Of a stretch of DNA of 53,047 nt, positions 1-8,372 are shown one piece after another (the first letter of the stretch is position 1; the number at the start of each line of letters is the position of its first letter). Origin of the DNA: Bacillus massiliigorillae (GTDB lineage Bacteria; Bacillota; Bacilli; Bacillales; DSM-1321); contig NZ_HG428741.1 of the NCBI RefSeq assembly GCF_000380245.2, positions 2,120,051 through 2,173,097 of the forward strand, read 5' to 3'. The notes beneath the pieces were generated by a model. The model worked only from the letters and a program-made list of their open reading frames with translations, did not search any database and was not told the origin of the DNA. The position numbers and the translations under genes are program-made.

Positions 1-102
1 GTCCAAACCTTTTACTATTGGCTTCTTTTTTTGACTTTGTTAAATTGTTATGTCAATATTTAACGATATATCAATTTACTATTCTCTTGATAAGTCATTT
101 TT

Positions 103-828
103 TTAACTTTTAGTTCGGCTATTAATAATTGTGAGTGACCTCTTAGCTTCATTTCTTATAATCAATTGACTATCGTTTTCTTCGATTTCCATAAGAATTT
201 TCACCATACTGATGTCGTTAAAACTTTCAAATGCTCTTACCAATTTCCATCGAATAATGTCATCGTTATGATAGTTTCTTAAGCATACTATAAGTCCATC
301 AATAATTTGATTATCCGAATGTAAATTGTTATAAAAACAAATGAACCCTATTGCATCAATAACTTCTCTAATTGCAAAAATGTTATTGGTCTTAAGCACA
401 TCCATTAAAACTGGTAGAATATCTTCTTTCATATTAGCTAAAGTTCGAGCGATGATATCCCGCGGTAAAGGATAACTTTTCTTATTGAAACCTTTAGTAG
501 GTAATGCTGTATGTTGATTATTGTTTATTCCCCCTAAATATTCGACCATAATCTTTGCAGACTGAACATCACCTTTTGAAAGTGCATCACATAATGCAAT
601 CTTTGTATAAAGTTTTTTTTCTTGTTTAAGAGTATGAAGAAATGAACGAATCAAGTCATCGTTTAAAGCATATTTCTCTGATAGTATTTTTACAGCGATA
701 GTTCTCCTACATGCTTCTTTAGATTTAAGCATTCCCAATAGTTCAATTTTTGTATGATTACTATATTGTAGTAAACCTTCACTTGTAATCATCCCTCGAC
801 TTTGTAACTGAGAATCAGAGCTTTTCAT
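103..828 (-). CDS. HEAT-like repeat protein, last gene of the ABC operon
   Basis: I do not recognise a named family. The 241-residue product is soluble, without signal peptide or membrane segment, and consists of repeated amphipathic helix pairs (for example the stretches around residues 55-90, 130-165 and 180-235), the pattern of HEAT/armadillo-like scaffolds. ATG start with an AGGGAG-type ribosome binding site. It lies 16 bases after the membrane-protein gene on the same strand, so it is probably the distal gene of a five-gene operon headed by the GntR regulator. A scaffold or regulatory role for the transporter is inference only. Confidence 0.6.
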   Translation of the reverse strand: MKSSDSQLQSRGMITSEGLLQYSNHTKIELLGMLKSKEACRRTIAVKILSEKYALNDDLIRSFLHTLKQEKKLYTKIALCDALSKGDVQSAKIMVEYLGGINNNQHTALPTKGFNKKSYPLPRDIIARTLANMKEDILPVLMDVLKTNNIFAIREVIDAIGFICFYNNLHSDNQIIDGLIVCLRNYHNDDIIRWKLVRAFESFNDISMVKILMEIEENDSQLIIRNEAKRSLTIINSRTKS

Positions 829-844
829 TTATTTCTCCCTATTT

Positions 845-1564
845 TCAATCTGATTTCTTTAGTTTTTCCACATAAGTTATATTGAAATTATCTTCATTTT
901 CAATTTTTACTCCTTTAGGAACCTTAATATATATAACGCTTTGTCCAATTGAATCATTGTGATCGTTAAATACGCTTTCCCCTGTAAATTGTCTAATAGG
1001 AAATCCTGCCGTCATTTTAGATAATTTAATTTCAGAGCGTACTAAAGTTATAAATAATGTATTATCTCGTAATTCCATTTCTATTGGTTTAATTTCATCT
1101 GTAATATCAATATCTTGATAATAATGCTTAGACGTATACATCATTGCTTCAATAAGATGATCATTACGTTCTTTCTCTTCTATATAAATTGGCATTTCTA
1201 GAAATTGATTTTGAATTTCCTGAATTTGTAGCACATTTTCTTTCCATTCAAACTCGTAACTAGATTTTATTAAGTTAGAATCAATCTGTTGCAAATTGCC
1301 TTGAAGTAAATCATTCTTAAATTGCGATATCTCCTTTGCCACTTTAGATTCAAAAGCTTCTTTATGTTTGGTTAGCTCATGTTTAGGTATAAATATTGAG
1401 ATAAACGTTGCGATAATTAGTAGAAGAAGATATCCACTTAAAAACCACATCAGCTTCTTCGAAAATACGTTATTATTCCTTCTTAAATATTGAACTAAAT
1501 ATCTAAATAACAGAGCAAAAATTAAAAGGATTACTATAGGCAATATACTATTAAGAAGTGCCAT
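845..1564 (-). CDS. Membrane protein of the ABC operon
   Basis: Unrecognised protein of 239 residues. Two hydrophobic segments lie at the N-terminus (about residues 5-25 and 40-60), followed by a coiled-coil-like stretch and a hydrophilic domain of about 170 residues that probably faces outside. Its ATG overlaps the stop codon of the preceding permease gene by one base (TAATG), so the two are translationally coupled. Probably an accessory subunit of the neighbouring ABC exporter; that is inferred from position. Confidence 0.6.
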   Translation of the reverse strand: MALLNSILPIVILLIFALLFRYLVQYLRRNNNVFSKKLMWFLSGYLLLLIIATFISIFIPKHELTKHKEAFESKVAKEISQFKNDLLQGNLQQIDSNLIKSSYEFEWKENVLQIQEIQNQFLEMPIYIEEKERNDHLIEAMMYTSKHYYQDIDITDEIKPIEMELRDNTLFITLVRSEIKLSKMTAGFPIRQFTGESVFNDHNDSIGQSVIYIKVPKGVKIENEDNFNITYVEKLKKSD

Positions 1565-2316
1565 TATTTTCGCACCTCCATTCGATTAAATAACAAAAAG
1601 GAAGCATAAAAACAAAGAGCAGAAGCTGTGATTGTTTTTAATACAAAAAGCCAAAAGGATGTTTCAAACATAAAAAACATACCAATATGTGCTAAAAAAA
1701 TCATTTGATTATTCGATATGCTAATCAATGATATTCCTAATAGTAGTGCGGGAATAACAACTACAAATATTTTGTGTAACTGAACTAAAGAACCAATTAA
1801 ATAACCGATAGCACTTACCAACCATAAGTAAAGAATCGTTGCTACAATTCCGAAAAGAGATTCTATTGGCGTATCAAGAAAATTACTTTGATTGATAAAG
1901 ACACTATCTGATAAAAAATACAGCAGGTCTTGCAATAAAAAGCCAGAGAAAAAGGTTGTTATTCCAGCAAGGATACTCATTGTTCCTAAAAAAAGAACAT
2001 CCGACATTGTACTACTCAAGCGATTATTTATAAATGAAAATTCGGCATTTCGATAATCTTTTGTGGTAATTGTTACGGCTGTGATAAAAGCCCATATTAA
2101 CGAAAACGCAAACACTAAATCTGAATTAAAATAATTCAATTCGATTCCCAGAATACTTGTTCCCGAGCCAGACATTGCAGTTCCATTGAATGAAAACAAA
2201 ATCGCTATTAATTGGGCAAAAATCAGTGAACTAATTGACCCTTTATTCGCTTTTAATTTGTACATATACTGTTTTTTTGTAACTTCACTCAAGTTCATTT
2301 TATTTAAAGACATCAT
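1564..2316 (-). CDS. ABC-2-type transporter membrane subunit
   Basis: A 250-residue integral membrane protein with about six hydrophobic segments (near residues 30-50, 70-90, 110-130, 155-175, 185-200 and 210-245), as expected of an ABC-2-type exporter permease. Two ATG codons in tandem follow an AGGAGGG ribosome binding site; I use the first. The gene overlaps the end of the ATPase gene by 17 bases, which supports a shared transcript and a shared transporter. Substrate unknown; YtrA-type operons in Bacillus respond to cell-wall-active antibiotics. Confidence 0.75.
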   Translation of the reverse strand: MMSLNKMNLSEVTKKQYMYKLKANKGSISSLIFAQLIAILFSFNGTAMSGSGTSILGIELNYFNSDLVFAFSLIWAFITAVTITTKDYRNAEFSFINNRLSSTMSDVLFLGTMSILAGITTFFSGFLLQDLLYFLSDSVFINQSNFLDTPIESLFGIVATILYLWLVSAIGYLIGSLVQLHKIFVVVIPALLLGISLISISNNQMIFLAHIGMFFMFETSFWLFVLKTITASALCFYASFLLFNRMEVRK

Positions 2317-3196
2317 CAATCCCTCCTTTTTGACGGTCTGTTAAATACACACATAAATCGCTAATAGCCACCATTGAAAGCTGAATCCCTTTGCTTTGAA
2401 GCTCCTGTTTTTCCTCTTCCGTTAAATCATTTTCAATAACAACATAAGAATACGTAGGACTGATTGCTTGTTCATATATAATATTTCGATGTGTTAACAC
2501 TTGTTGAAGAACACTCATATCACCTTTAAGTCCCACTGCATATTCTTTTAATGCTGATACAGGAAGATGAAGAAGTGTATTTCCACCTCGCATTAACAAA
2601 ATGTCTTCTAATAAATTTTCAATTTCGTCTAAATGATGACTCGAAAGGATAATTGTACGAGGATTGGCTAAATAATCTTTCAATAAGGCTCGATAAAAAT
2701 CTTTACGAACTCCTGCATCCATTCCATTTGTTGGCTCATCAAAAATAGTAAGTTCTGCACGAGAAGCTATACCAATAATGCAATTAAATGTACTTCTCAT
2801 TCCTTTTGAAAGCTGCGCATAATAATCCAATTGTTCTAAAGAAAAATAGTCAAACAAACGATGTGCAAGCTCACAATCAAAGTTTGGATAAAATCGACTC
2901 GCTTCTTCTAAAATTTGAACCAAATTTAGAGCTGACGGAAAGCTCATCTCCTGTTCAATATAGATAGAATTAGCAGACACAAGTAAGCTATTAAATGGTT
3001 TTTCTGAAAAAACCGTAATTTCTCCAGAAGTTTGACAGTAGAAACCACTTATAATTTTTAGTAAAGTCGTTTTCCCAGCACCATTACGACCTATTAGTCC
3101 AGTAATTTTGTTTTCTTCAATGGAAAAAGACATATTATTCAATACTTTCTTCCTCCAAAAAACTTTTGTAAGCTCTTTACACTGAATGATATTCAT
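2300..3196 (-). CDS. ABC transporter ATP-binding protein (YtrB-like)
   Basis: A 298-residue ATPase subunit. Walker A (GRNGAGKT) is near residues 36-43, the signature loop reads LSKGM instead of LSGGQ, and Walker B (LTIFDEPTNG) is followed by the switch histidine in SSHHLDE. The C-terminal 80 residues form an extra domain, as in the YtrB class of ABC-2 exporters. The second of two possible starts is used because an AGGAGG site lies seven bases before it. Its ATG overlaps the TGA of the GntR gene (TGATG). Confidence 0.88.
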   Translation of the reverse strand: MNIIQCKELTKVFWRKKVLNNMSFSIEENKITGLIGRNGAGKTTLLKIISGFYCQTSGEITVFSEKPFNSLLVSANSIYIEQEMSFPSALNLVQILEEASRFYPNFDCELAHRLFDYFSLEQLDYYAQLSKGMRSTFNCIIGIASRAELTIFDEPTNGMDAGVRKDFYRALLKDYLANPRTIILSSHHLDEIENLLEDILLMRGGNTLLHLPVSALKEYAVGLKGDMSVLQQVLTHRNIIYEQAISPTYSYVVIENDLTEEEKQELQSKGIQLSMVAISDLCVYLTDRQKGGIDDVFK

Positions 3197-3573
3197 CACT
3201 CAACCTCCTTACTCTTTACCGCTCTAATCATGTCAAATAATTCATGCTCACTCACATTTAATCGTGAGGCTTCTAACACCAATTCTTTTACTAACTGAGT
3301 TAAAGTTTGATTTTTTCGTTTATCTACAATCATTTCACGTGCAGTATTCGTTACGAACATTCCAAGCCCCCTCTTTTTATACAAAATGTTTTCATCTACC
3401 AATATATTTAGCCCTTTTGCTGCTGTAGCCGGATTAATATTAAACATCTCGGCAAGCTGATATTGCGAAAATACCTTTTGATCACTTTCAAAATGACCAC
3501 TCATTATTTCCGTTTCTAACCACTCAGCTATTTGAACATAAATCGGCTTTGATCCATCGTTATTTATTAGCAA
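3196..3573 (-). CDS. GntR-family regulator, YtrA subfamily
   Basis: A short (125 residue) winged-helix GntR regulator: the DNA-binding domain covers about residues 8-75 (KPIYVQIAEWLE, then the NPATAAKGLNIL recognition helix), with only a 40-residue C-terminal helix pair, typical of the YtrA class that lacks an effector domain. The open frame extends further upstream, but TTG at 3573 preceded by GAAGGTGG is the natural start and gives the family's usual length. It is first in the operon, consistent with repression of its own ABC exporter. Confidence 0.85.
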   Translation of the reverse strand: MLINNDGSKPIYVQIAEWLETEIMSGHFESDQKVFSQYQLAEMFNINPATAAKGLNILVDENILYKKRGLGMFVTNTAREMIVDKRKNQTLTQLVKELVLEASRLNVSEHELFDMIRAVKSKEVE

Positions 3574-3601
3574 GCTTCCACCTTCTTTCAACCTTAGTGC
3601 A

Positions 3602-3654
3602 TTAGTGGTGTAATGTACTAACTTTAAAATATCGTAATTTCCCAATAAAAGCAA
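3602..3654 (-). promoter_or_regulatory. Promoter and probable operator of the YtrA-like operon
   Basis: On the minus strand TTGCTT (3654-3649) and TATTTT (3631-3626) are separated by 17 bases. The inverted repeat TTAGT-N10-ACTAA (3602-3621) lies at the expected transcription start, where a YtrA-type repressor would block the promoter. The repeat differs from the AGTGTA-N13-TACACT sequence I recall for B. subtilis YtrA, so the operator call is inference. Confidence 0.4.
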
Positions 3655-3734
3655 TAACTAGTTCATATGAATGTTCATGTTATTCAAAAAGTCATATTGA
3701 TTTAACAGCATTAAGTGTATGATTATAATAATAG

Positions 3735-3868
3735 AATATATAAAATGAAGCTTTGCTCGATGAGGTGCTTCCTTCATCCCCCATCGAGCATTAGTTGAAC
3801 CAATACGGGTTCTTGACTTTTCTTGATTTTCCACTCTTACGTTTTGAAGTGGGAGTCCTAGGCCCCTA
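3735..3868. repeat. Dispersed repeat, copy A
   Basis: A non-coding stretch with consecutive small inverted repeats: a perfect nine-base stem TGCTCGATG/CATCGAGCA (3754-3790), then GAACC/GGTTC, CCACT/AGTGG and CTAGG/CCTAG. The first 26 bases match copy B at 6769-6794 with nearly all differences being A/G transitions. It sits just before pepF. It may be transcribed as the pepF 5' leader or be a non-autonomous mobile repeat. Confidence 0.5.
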
Positions 3869-3906
3869 GTTAGAACAAGATTAATGACGAAGAAAGGATG
3901 ATTATT

Positions 3907-5694
3907 ATGCAAACTTACAAAAACCGCTCTGAAGTACCAACTTATGAGAAATGGGATTTAACACATATATTTACATCTGTCGCAGAATGGGAAAAAAGCT
4001 ATCAAGCGATAGAAAAACTAATTGAGGAATTAAAACAATACAATGAAAACATCAATGATGGTGCGGCTCTTCTAACTTTTCTTAAAAAACAAGAAGAACT
4101 ATCCAACATCTTTACCCTTGTATATGCATATGCAAAGCTAGGTAATGATTTAGACACACGTGATCATGATACGCAAGTTCTTCTAAAGAAAGCAGAAAGT
4201 TTAAGTTATAAATTACGAGAAGCCACTGCATTCTTCTTACCTTTTTTACTAAGTATGGATGAAGCTGTTTTAAAAACATACATTGAGGAAAATGAAGGAT
4301 TACGCTATTTCGAGAAGGATTTATTTGAGACTTTCCGATACAAGCAATATGTGCTAAACAAAGAAAAAGAAGAACTACTTTCACTAATGGGTGAAGCTTA
4401 TAGCGTACCAAGCAATGTCTATAAAATGATTAATAACGCCGATATTCAATTTGGTGACGTTACTAATGATCGTGGCGAAAAAGTTGAACTAACTCGTGGT
4501 ATGTATCATAAATTACTTAAAGACCCTAATCGAGATAAACGTAAAGAAGCGTATAAAGCATACTATAAACCTTACGTACAAATGAAAAATTCCATTGCAA
4601 CAACTCTTGCTGCTAATATTAAAAATAATGTAACGATGACAAAAATACGTAATTACCCTTCTGCACTCGAAAAATCATTATTTGGTGATATGGTTCCTAA
4701 AGAAGTGTATGATAATTTAATTGCTACTACAAAACAAAATATTGCAGCATTACATAAATATAGTGAAATACGAAAAGAAAAATTAGCATTAGACGAATTG
4801 CGTCAATATGACTTAAGTATGGAACTTGTCGATGAAGTTGAGCAAACAATTCCTTACGAAGAAGCATATAACATTATGCTACAAGCATTAAAACCACTCG
4901 GTGAAGACTATATTCAAACACTATCATCTTTCAGAAATAAGAATTATATTGATGTTAGAGAAACACCAGGCAAAATGTCAGGTGCTTATAATATGGGTGT
5001 TTATGGCGTACACCCTTATGTACTATTGAATCATCAAGATAATGTTGATAGTTTATTTACATTAGTGCATGAAATGGGTCATGCGATGCATAGTTATTAT
5101 TCTAGTAAATATCAACCACGTATTTCAGCTGGATATTCCATATTTGTAGCTGAAGTTGCTTCAACTGTAAACGAGGTGCTCTTAATCCACCATCTTTTAA
5201 AAGAAGCTACTGACCCTGCTATCAAGAAATATTATATTAATCACTTTATTGAAATGTTCCGTGGAACGTTCTTTACACAAGTGATGTTTGCTGAATTCGA
5301 AAAAACGACACACGAACTGGCTGAAAAAGGCGAACCCCTAAATGTTGAAGTGTTCAACAACATTTATGAGAGATTATTTAAAGAATACAACGGTAGCATT
5401 ATTACTTTCGATGATGAAGTAAAATACGGCTGGTCAAGAATTCCGCATTTCTATAGACCGTTCTATGTATACAAATACGCAACAGGCTTCGCAACTGCTA
5501 TTCATCTTGCGGATCAATTAGTAAAAGGAAATAAAGAAGCACAACAAAAATATATCGCCTTTCTACAAAGCGGTAGTTCTGACTATCCACTTGAGTTATT
5601 AAAGAATGCAGGTGTTGATTTAAATAGTCCAGAACCAATTGAAAGTGCGTTACAGTATTTCACTAATTTAGTGAACGAATTTCAAACACTATAA
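3907..5694 (+). CDS. pepF: Oligoendopeptidase F (M3 metallopeptidase)
   Basis: A 595-residue cytoplasmic zinc peptidase that cleaves short peptides. The zinc motif HEMGH is at about residues 388-392, followed by the downstream glutamate helix (VAEVASTVNEVLL) expected of the M3B family. Length matches PepF of Bacillus (about 600). I start at 3907 because AAAGGA lies at the right distance from this ATG but overlaps the ATG three codons earlier. Monocistronic by context. Confidence 0.95.
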   Translation: MQTYKNRSEVPTYEKWDLTHIFTSVAEWEKSYQAIEKLIEELKQYNENINDGAALLTFLKKQEELSNIFTLVYAYAKLGNDLDTRDHDTQVLLKKAESLSYKLREATAFFLPFLLSMDEAVLKTYIEENEGLRYFEKDLFETFRYKQYVLNKEKEELLSLMGEAYSVPSNVYKMINNADIQFGDVTNDRGEKVELTRGMYHKLLKDPNRDKRKEAYKAYYKPYVQMKNSIATTLAANIKNNVTMTKIRNYPSALEKSLFGDMVPKEVYDNLIATTKQNIAALHKYSEIRKEKLALDELRQYDLSMELVDEVEQTIPYEEAYNIMLQALKPLGEDYIQTLSSFRNKNYIDVRETPGKMSGAYNMGVYGVHPYVLLNHQDNVDSLFTLVHEMGHAMHSYYSSKYQPRISAGYSIFVAEVASTVNEVLLIHHLLKEATDPAIKKYYINHFIEMFRGTFFTQVMFAEFEKTTHELAEKGEPLNVEVFNNIYERLFKEYNGSIITFDDEVKYGWSRIPHFYRPFYVYKYATGFATAIHLADQLVKGNKEAQQKYIAFLQSGSSDYPLELLKNAGVDLNSPEPIESALQYFTNLVNEFQTL

Positions 5695-5821
5695 GTAAAT
5701 GACCATATTTATTATAAACACAATGATAAATTCCATAATAAGGGATTTTTTGATATAATAATACGTAACAACATTTTTTTATACATCTGCTTCGTCTACT
5801 TAGGTAGACCTAGAAGAAGAA

Positions 5822-6013
5822 ATGGAGGGCTCTTCGCTGAAGTTTAATCTGACGATAGGTATATTTCTCGGGTATATCCTTAGTTTTTTCATCATCAGCT
5901 TATTAACTGGTCATTTTGATTGGGAGTTTTTAAAAGCTGTATTAATTGGTGGCTTATTAGGGTGTTTATTGATGTTCCTATTATTTAGAAAGAAAATCAC
6001 AAAAGGGTCATAG
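5822..6013 (+). CDS. Small two-helix membrane protein
   Basis: A 63-residue protein with two hydrophobic helices (about residues 10-28 and 38-55) and a basic tail, of unknown function. A TATAAT -10 sequence occurs near 5754 and a short hairpin (GTCTAC/GTAGAC) just before the gene. The ATG has only a poor upstream ribosome site; a good GGAGGG lies inside the frame at 5824-5829, well placed for the in-frame CTG at 5837, so the true protein could be five residues shorter. Confidence 0.5.
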   Translation: MEGSSLKFNLTIGIFLGYILSFFIISLLTGHFDWEFLKAVLIGGLLGCLLMFLLFRKKITKGS

Positions 6014-6070
6014 CTCGTTTCCACAAAAGTAAAAAGTTTATATAACTAATCATTTATCAAAACATAAAGT

Positions 6071-6118
6071 AAAGGAGATACCATATTCGCTACGCTAATA
6101 TGGTATCTCCTTTCTTGT
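6071..6118 (+). terminator. Strong terminator hairpin
   Basis: Perfect 17-base inverted repeat (6071-6087 with 6097-6113) and a nine-base loop, followed by a T-rich run. The symmetrical A/T flanks would allow it to work on both strands, ending the small membrane gene and possibly the convergent MaoC gene. Confidence 0.8.
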
Positions 6119-6232
6119 ATAATCACCAAAATTAACATCTTATGTAGAGTATGATAGCGATTTTGTAGCTCATAGAAAGTTCATCACTCATTCCGTTATC
6201 TTCTTCTGTAAATTGTAGAATAAATACAACTA

Positions 6233-6607
6233 TTATAAAATAACCCCAGCAAAATTCCCTTTCAATACAATTTTCTCATTTTGGTTTGTACATACAAATG
6301 ATGTGGTGATAGCTATTCTACGTTCTTGTTTTTCATATTTCTCAATTGTTACCTCACAAATTATTGTATCTCCTGTAAAAACTGGTTTAATAAACTCAAA
6401 ATTCATTGTACGTGCGAGTACATTATTATCTCCGCCTATTTTAGTTGGTAATGTAGCTGTTAGCAATCCTTGAATGATAAGTCTTCCCTGCTCATCAGGG
6501 TTGATATGATGTGTTCCCTCGTCACCTGAAACTTTTGTAAATAACTCAACATCTTCTACTGTAAATTTTCGTTCGAACTTAATGACATCTCCCACTTTTA
6601 ATCCCAA
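6233..6607 (-). CDS. MaoC-like (R)-specific enoyl-CoA hydratase domain protein
   Basis: A 124-residue single hot-dog domain. The hydratase 2 motif is present: FTVEDVELFTKVSGD with catalytic-type Asp29 and His34 at the five-residue spacing of (R)-hydratases. Such proteins hydrate enoyl-CoA or act as thioesterase-like domains; the substrate cannot be read from sequence. TTG start with AAGGAGAGG upstream. Stands alone. Confidence 0.75.
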   Translation of the reverse strand: MGLKVGDVIKFERKFTVEDVELFTKVSGDEGTHHINPDEQGRLIIQGLLTATLPTKIGGDNNVLARTMNFEFIKPVFTGDTIICEVTIEKYEKQERRIAITTSFVCTNQNEKIVLKGNFAGVIL

Positions 6608-6764
6608 ACTAACCTCTCCTTATTTTCAGATATATTTGAATATTAAAATAACAAACTCTCTTCTTCAACTTTTTTGCTTTTTTTACAGATAATTCAACTA
6701 CTTTCGTTTTACGAATAATTAATTAACCTTTTTCAAATACATATTAAAATGAAAATCAAAATAC

Positions 6765-6835
6765 ATTAGATAAAGTGAAACTTTACTCGGTGGGATTTCC
6801 CATTCATTCACCACGAAAATTGGTTTAACTAAATA
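6765..6835. repeat. Dispersed repeat, copy B
   Basis: Diverged, shorter relative of the element at 3735-3868: starting at ATAAAGTGAA (6770) about 20 of 26 bases agree with copy A, then a stem with GTGG/CCAC in the place of copy A's stem, then ATTGGTTTAAC against ATTAGTTGAAC. It lies ahead of tgl, as copy A lies ahead of pepF. The rest of 6608-6908 is AT-rich with no gene. Confidence 0.4.
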
Positions 6836-6908
6836 AAGTTGCAAGTCTTCTTTTTCATTAACTTATTAGTAGGAATCAATACTACTTAAAACTTGGAGTG
6901 AGGAGAGT

Positions 6909-7760
6909 ATGATACAAATATCAGGGATACCTTTTCAACAAAGTAGCACGTGGATAAATGACAGCATAGAAAGTAGTATTATCCAAAGCATGCAAGCCGC
7001 TCCTTCTATTTATTCATATCAATCCATCAATGAATTACTATTTGAACTAAAACTTCGGAAAAATATTATAGAAAGTGCATTAGCAATGAATCAAGGACAG
7101 GCGCAATTTGAATCATTTGATAAAACACGTGCTAACCCTCAATATTGGGAAGTAACAGATGATGGAGGGTTGCAGCTGAAACCAGGTGTAAAACCATCTG
7201 TAGCAATTTCTGACATCTTTCAAAATAGTGCACAATATGCTTTCGAGTGTGCCACGGCAATATTAATTATTTATTATCGCGCTGTTCTACTAACCATAGG
7301 TGCACAATTATTTAACCAATACTTCCAAGATTTATATTTATATAGCTGGCATTCTGATTCTGATCTTGGCATACAAGTCATTGATACTAGTCACTTTATA
7401 CCTGGAGATGTTGTGTATTTTAATAATCCAGAATTTCATCCAGAAACCCCTTGGTGGAGAGGAGAAAATGCAGTTTATCTTGGAAATGATTCTTATTTTG
7501 GACATGGAATAGGTATTGGCAGCGCTGACCAATTAATTCAAGCTCTTAATGATGTGAGGAAACCTGGAAGCAATCAATCAGCCTATCTGATTAATTCCGC
7601 TATAAGACCTTCTTTTACACATTTAATGCACTTGTCAACGCATCCACGAAGTTATCAAACTTACAAAGTTCAACTTGTTGTCATCCACCATAATGAAAGT
7701 TCGATTTCACTTCATCGCTATGTCTTATATTTAAATCAATTCTATAACCAGAGAACCTAG
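6909..7760 (+). CDS. tgl: Protein-glutamine gamma-glutamyltransferase (spore coat transglutaminase)
   Basis: Cross-links spore coat proteins through epsilon-(gamma-glutamyl)lysine bonds late in sporulation. The product has 283 residues and the Tgl-type active-site stretch NSAQYAFECATAI, with the Glu-Cys pair near residue 113, plus a conserved WW-containing region (PWWRGENAVYLG). B. subtilis Tgl has 245 residues; the extra C-terminal 30 or so residues are as in larger Bacillus homologues. Good GGAGTGAGGAG ribosome binding site. Marks the host as an endospore former. Confidence 0.92.
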   Translation: MIQISGIPFQQSSTWINDSIESSIIQSMQAAPSIYSYQSINELLFELKLRKNIIESALAMNQGQAQFESFDKTRANPQYWEVTDDGGLQLKPGVKPSVAISDIFQNSAQYAFECATAILIIYYRAVLLTIGAQLFNQYFQDLYLYSWHSDSDLGIQVIDTSHFIPGDVVYFNNPEFHPETPWWRGENAVYLGNDSYFGHGIGIGSADQLIQALNDVRKPGSNQSAYLINSAIRPSFTHLMHLSTHPRSYQTYKVQLVVIHHNESSISLHRYVLYLNQFYNQRT

Positions 7761-7762
7761 AT

Positions 7763-7814
7763 AAAGGGCTGTCTGAAAAGTGATTTTTAATCATTTTTCG
7801 GACGCCCTTTTAAT
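7763..7814 (+). terminator. Terminator after tgl
   Basis: Long near-continuous stem: AAAGGGC, GTC and TGAAAA pair with TTTTCG, GAC and GCCCTTT, ending in four T residues, directly after the tgl stop codon. Confidence 0.75.
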
Positions 7815-7923
7815 GTTTTGGAAATTACTTCATAATAGACTGACAATATTGCATTGAAATCTTATTTTCTATCCCATCTTAATAAAATGACATCTAATGG
7901 TTAAAATTCATAATAAATCCCTA

Positions 7924-7976
7924 TTGAAAAACAGAACGTTTGTTCCTATAATTGTTTTTAACAAGAACAAATGTTT
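7924..7976 (+). promoter_or_regulatory. SOS promoter with two LexA boxes ahead of yolD-uvrX
   Basis: A near-ideal sigma-A promoter, TTGAAA (7924-7929), 17-base spacer, TATAAT (7947-7952), contains a LexA/DinR box in its spacer: GAAC-GTTT-GTTC (7934-7945). A second box, AGAACAAATGTTTG (7964-7977), follows the -10. The Bacillus consensus is CGAACRNRYGTTYG. Binding would block the promoter until DNA damage. Confidence 0.85.
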
Positions 7977-8029
7977 GTATATTTTTTTTAAAAGAACATA
8001 GGATAAAGAATAAAAAGGAATGGTTTACA

Positions 8030-8371
8030 ATGGCTTATCAAGACAGAGGTATGATGAAGTGGCAAGGATTTGTTTTATCAGAACATAGTGAGGACATAAG
8101 TTATCATGATCGTAAAAAAATAAGTCCCATAATACTTGACGAGCAAACAATTGAACAATTCAATGAAATGTTGCAAGAATCGCATGAATATCACTCACCA
8201 CTTAAAATCACTTCATCCAATCCAAATAACCTGTATGACGCTATCAAATATTCTATAGGCTATGTGTGGAAATACGATGCTATAAAAAAAGGAATTGTTG
8301 TCAAACAAGAAGATGGTACACAAGAATTCATCGCTATTGATTCGATACGCCACATATCTGAGGTAAATTAA
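8030..8371 (+). CDS. YolD-like protein
   Basis: A 113-residue YolD-family protein (starts MAYQDRGMMKWQGFVLSEH). The family is regularly paired with Y-family polymerases of the UvrX/YqjW group in Bacillus; its exact role in the damage response is not settled. The open frame reaches upstream to 7952, but ATG 8030 with AAAAAGGA before it gives the family's normal N-terminus. One base separates its stop from the uvrX start. Confidence 0.85.
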   Translation: MAYQDRGMMKWQGFVLSEHSEDISYHDRKKISPIILDEQTIEQFNEMLQESHEYHSPLKITSSNPNNLYDAIKYSIGYVWKYDAIKKGIVVKQEDGTQEFIAIDSIRHISEVN

Positions 8372-8372
8372 G

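Noticed and set aside
3658..3912. 84-codon minus-strand frame upstream of pepF
   Set aside because: It lies across the dispersed repeat, has no ribosome binding site, and its codons follow the hairpins of the repeat rather than a protein pattern.
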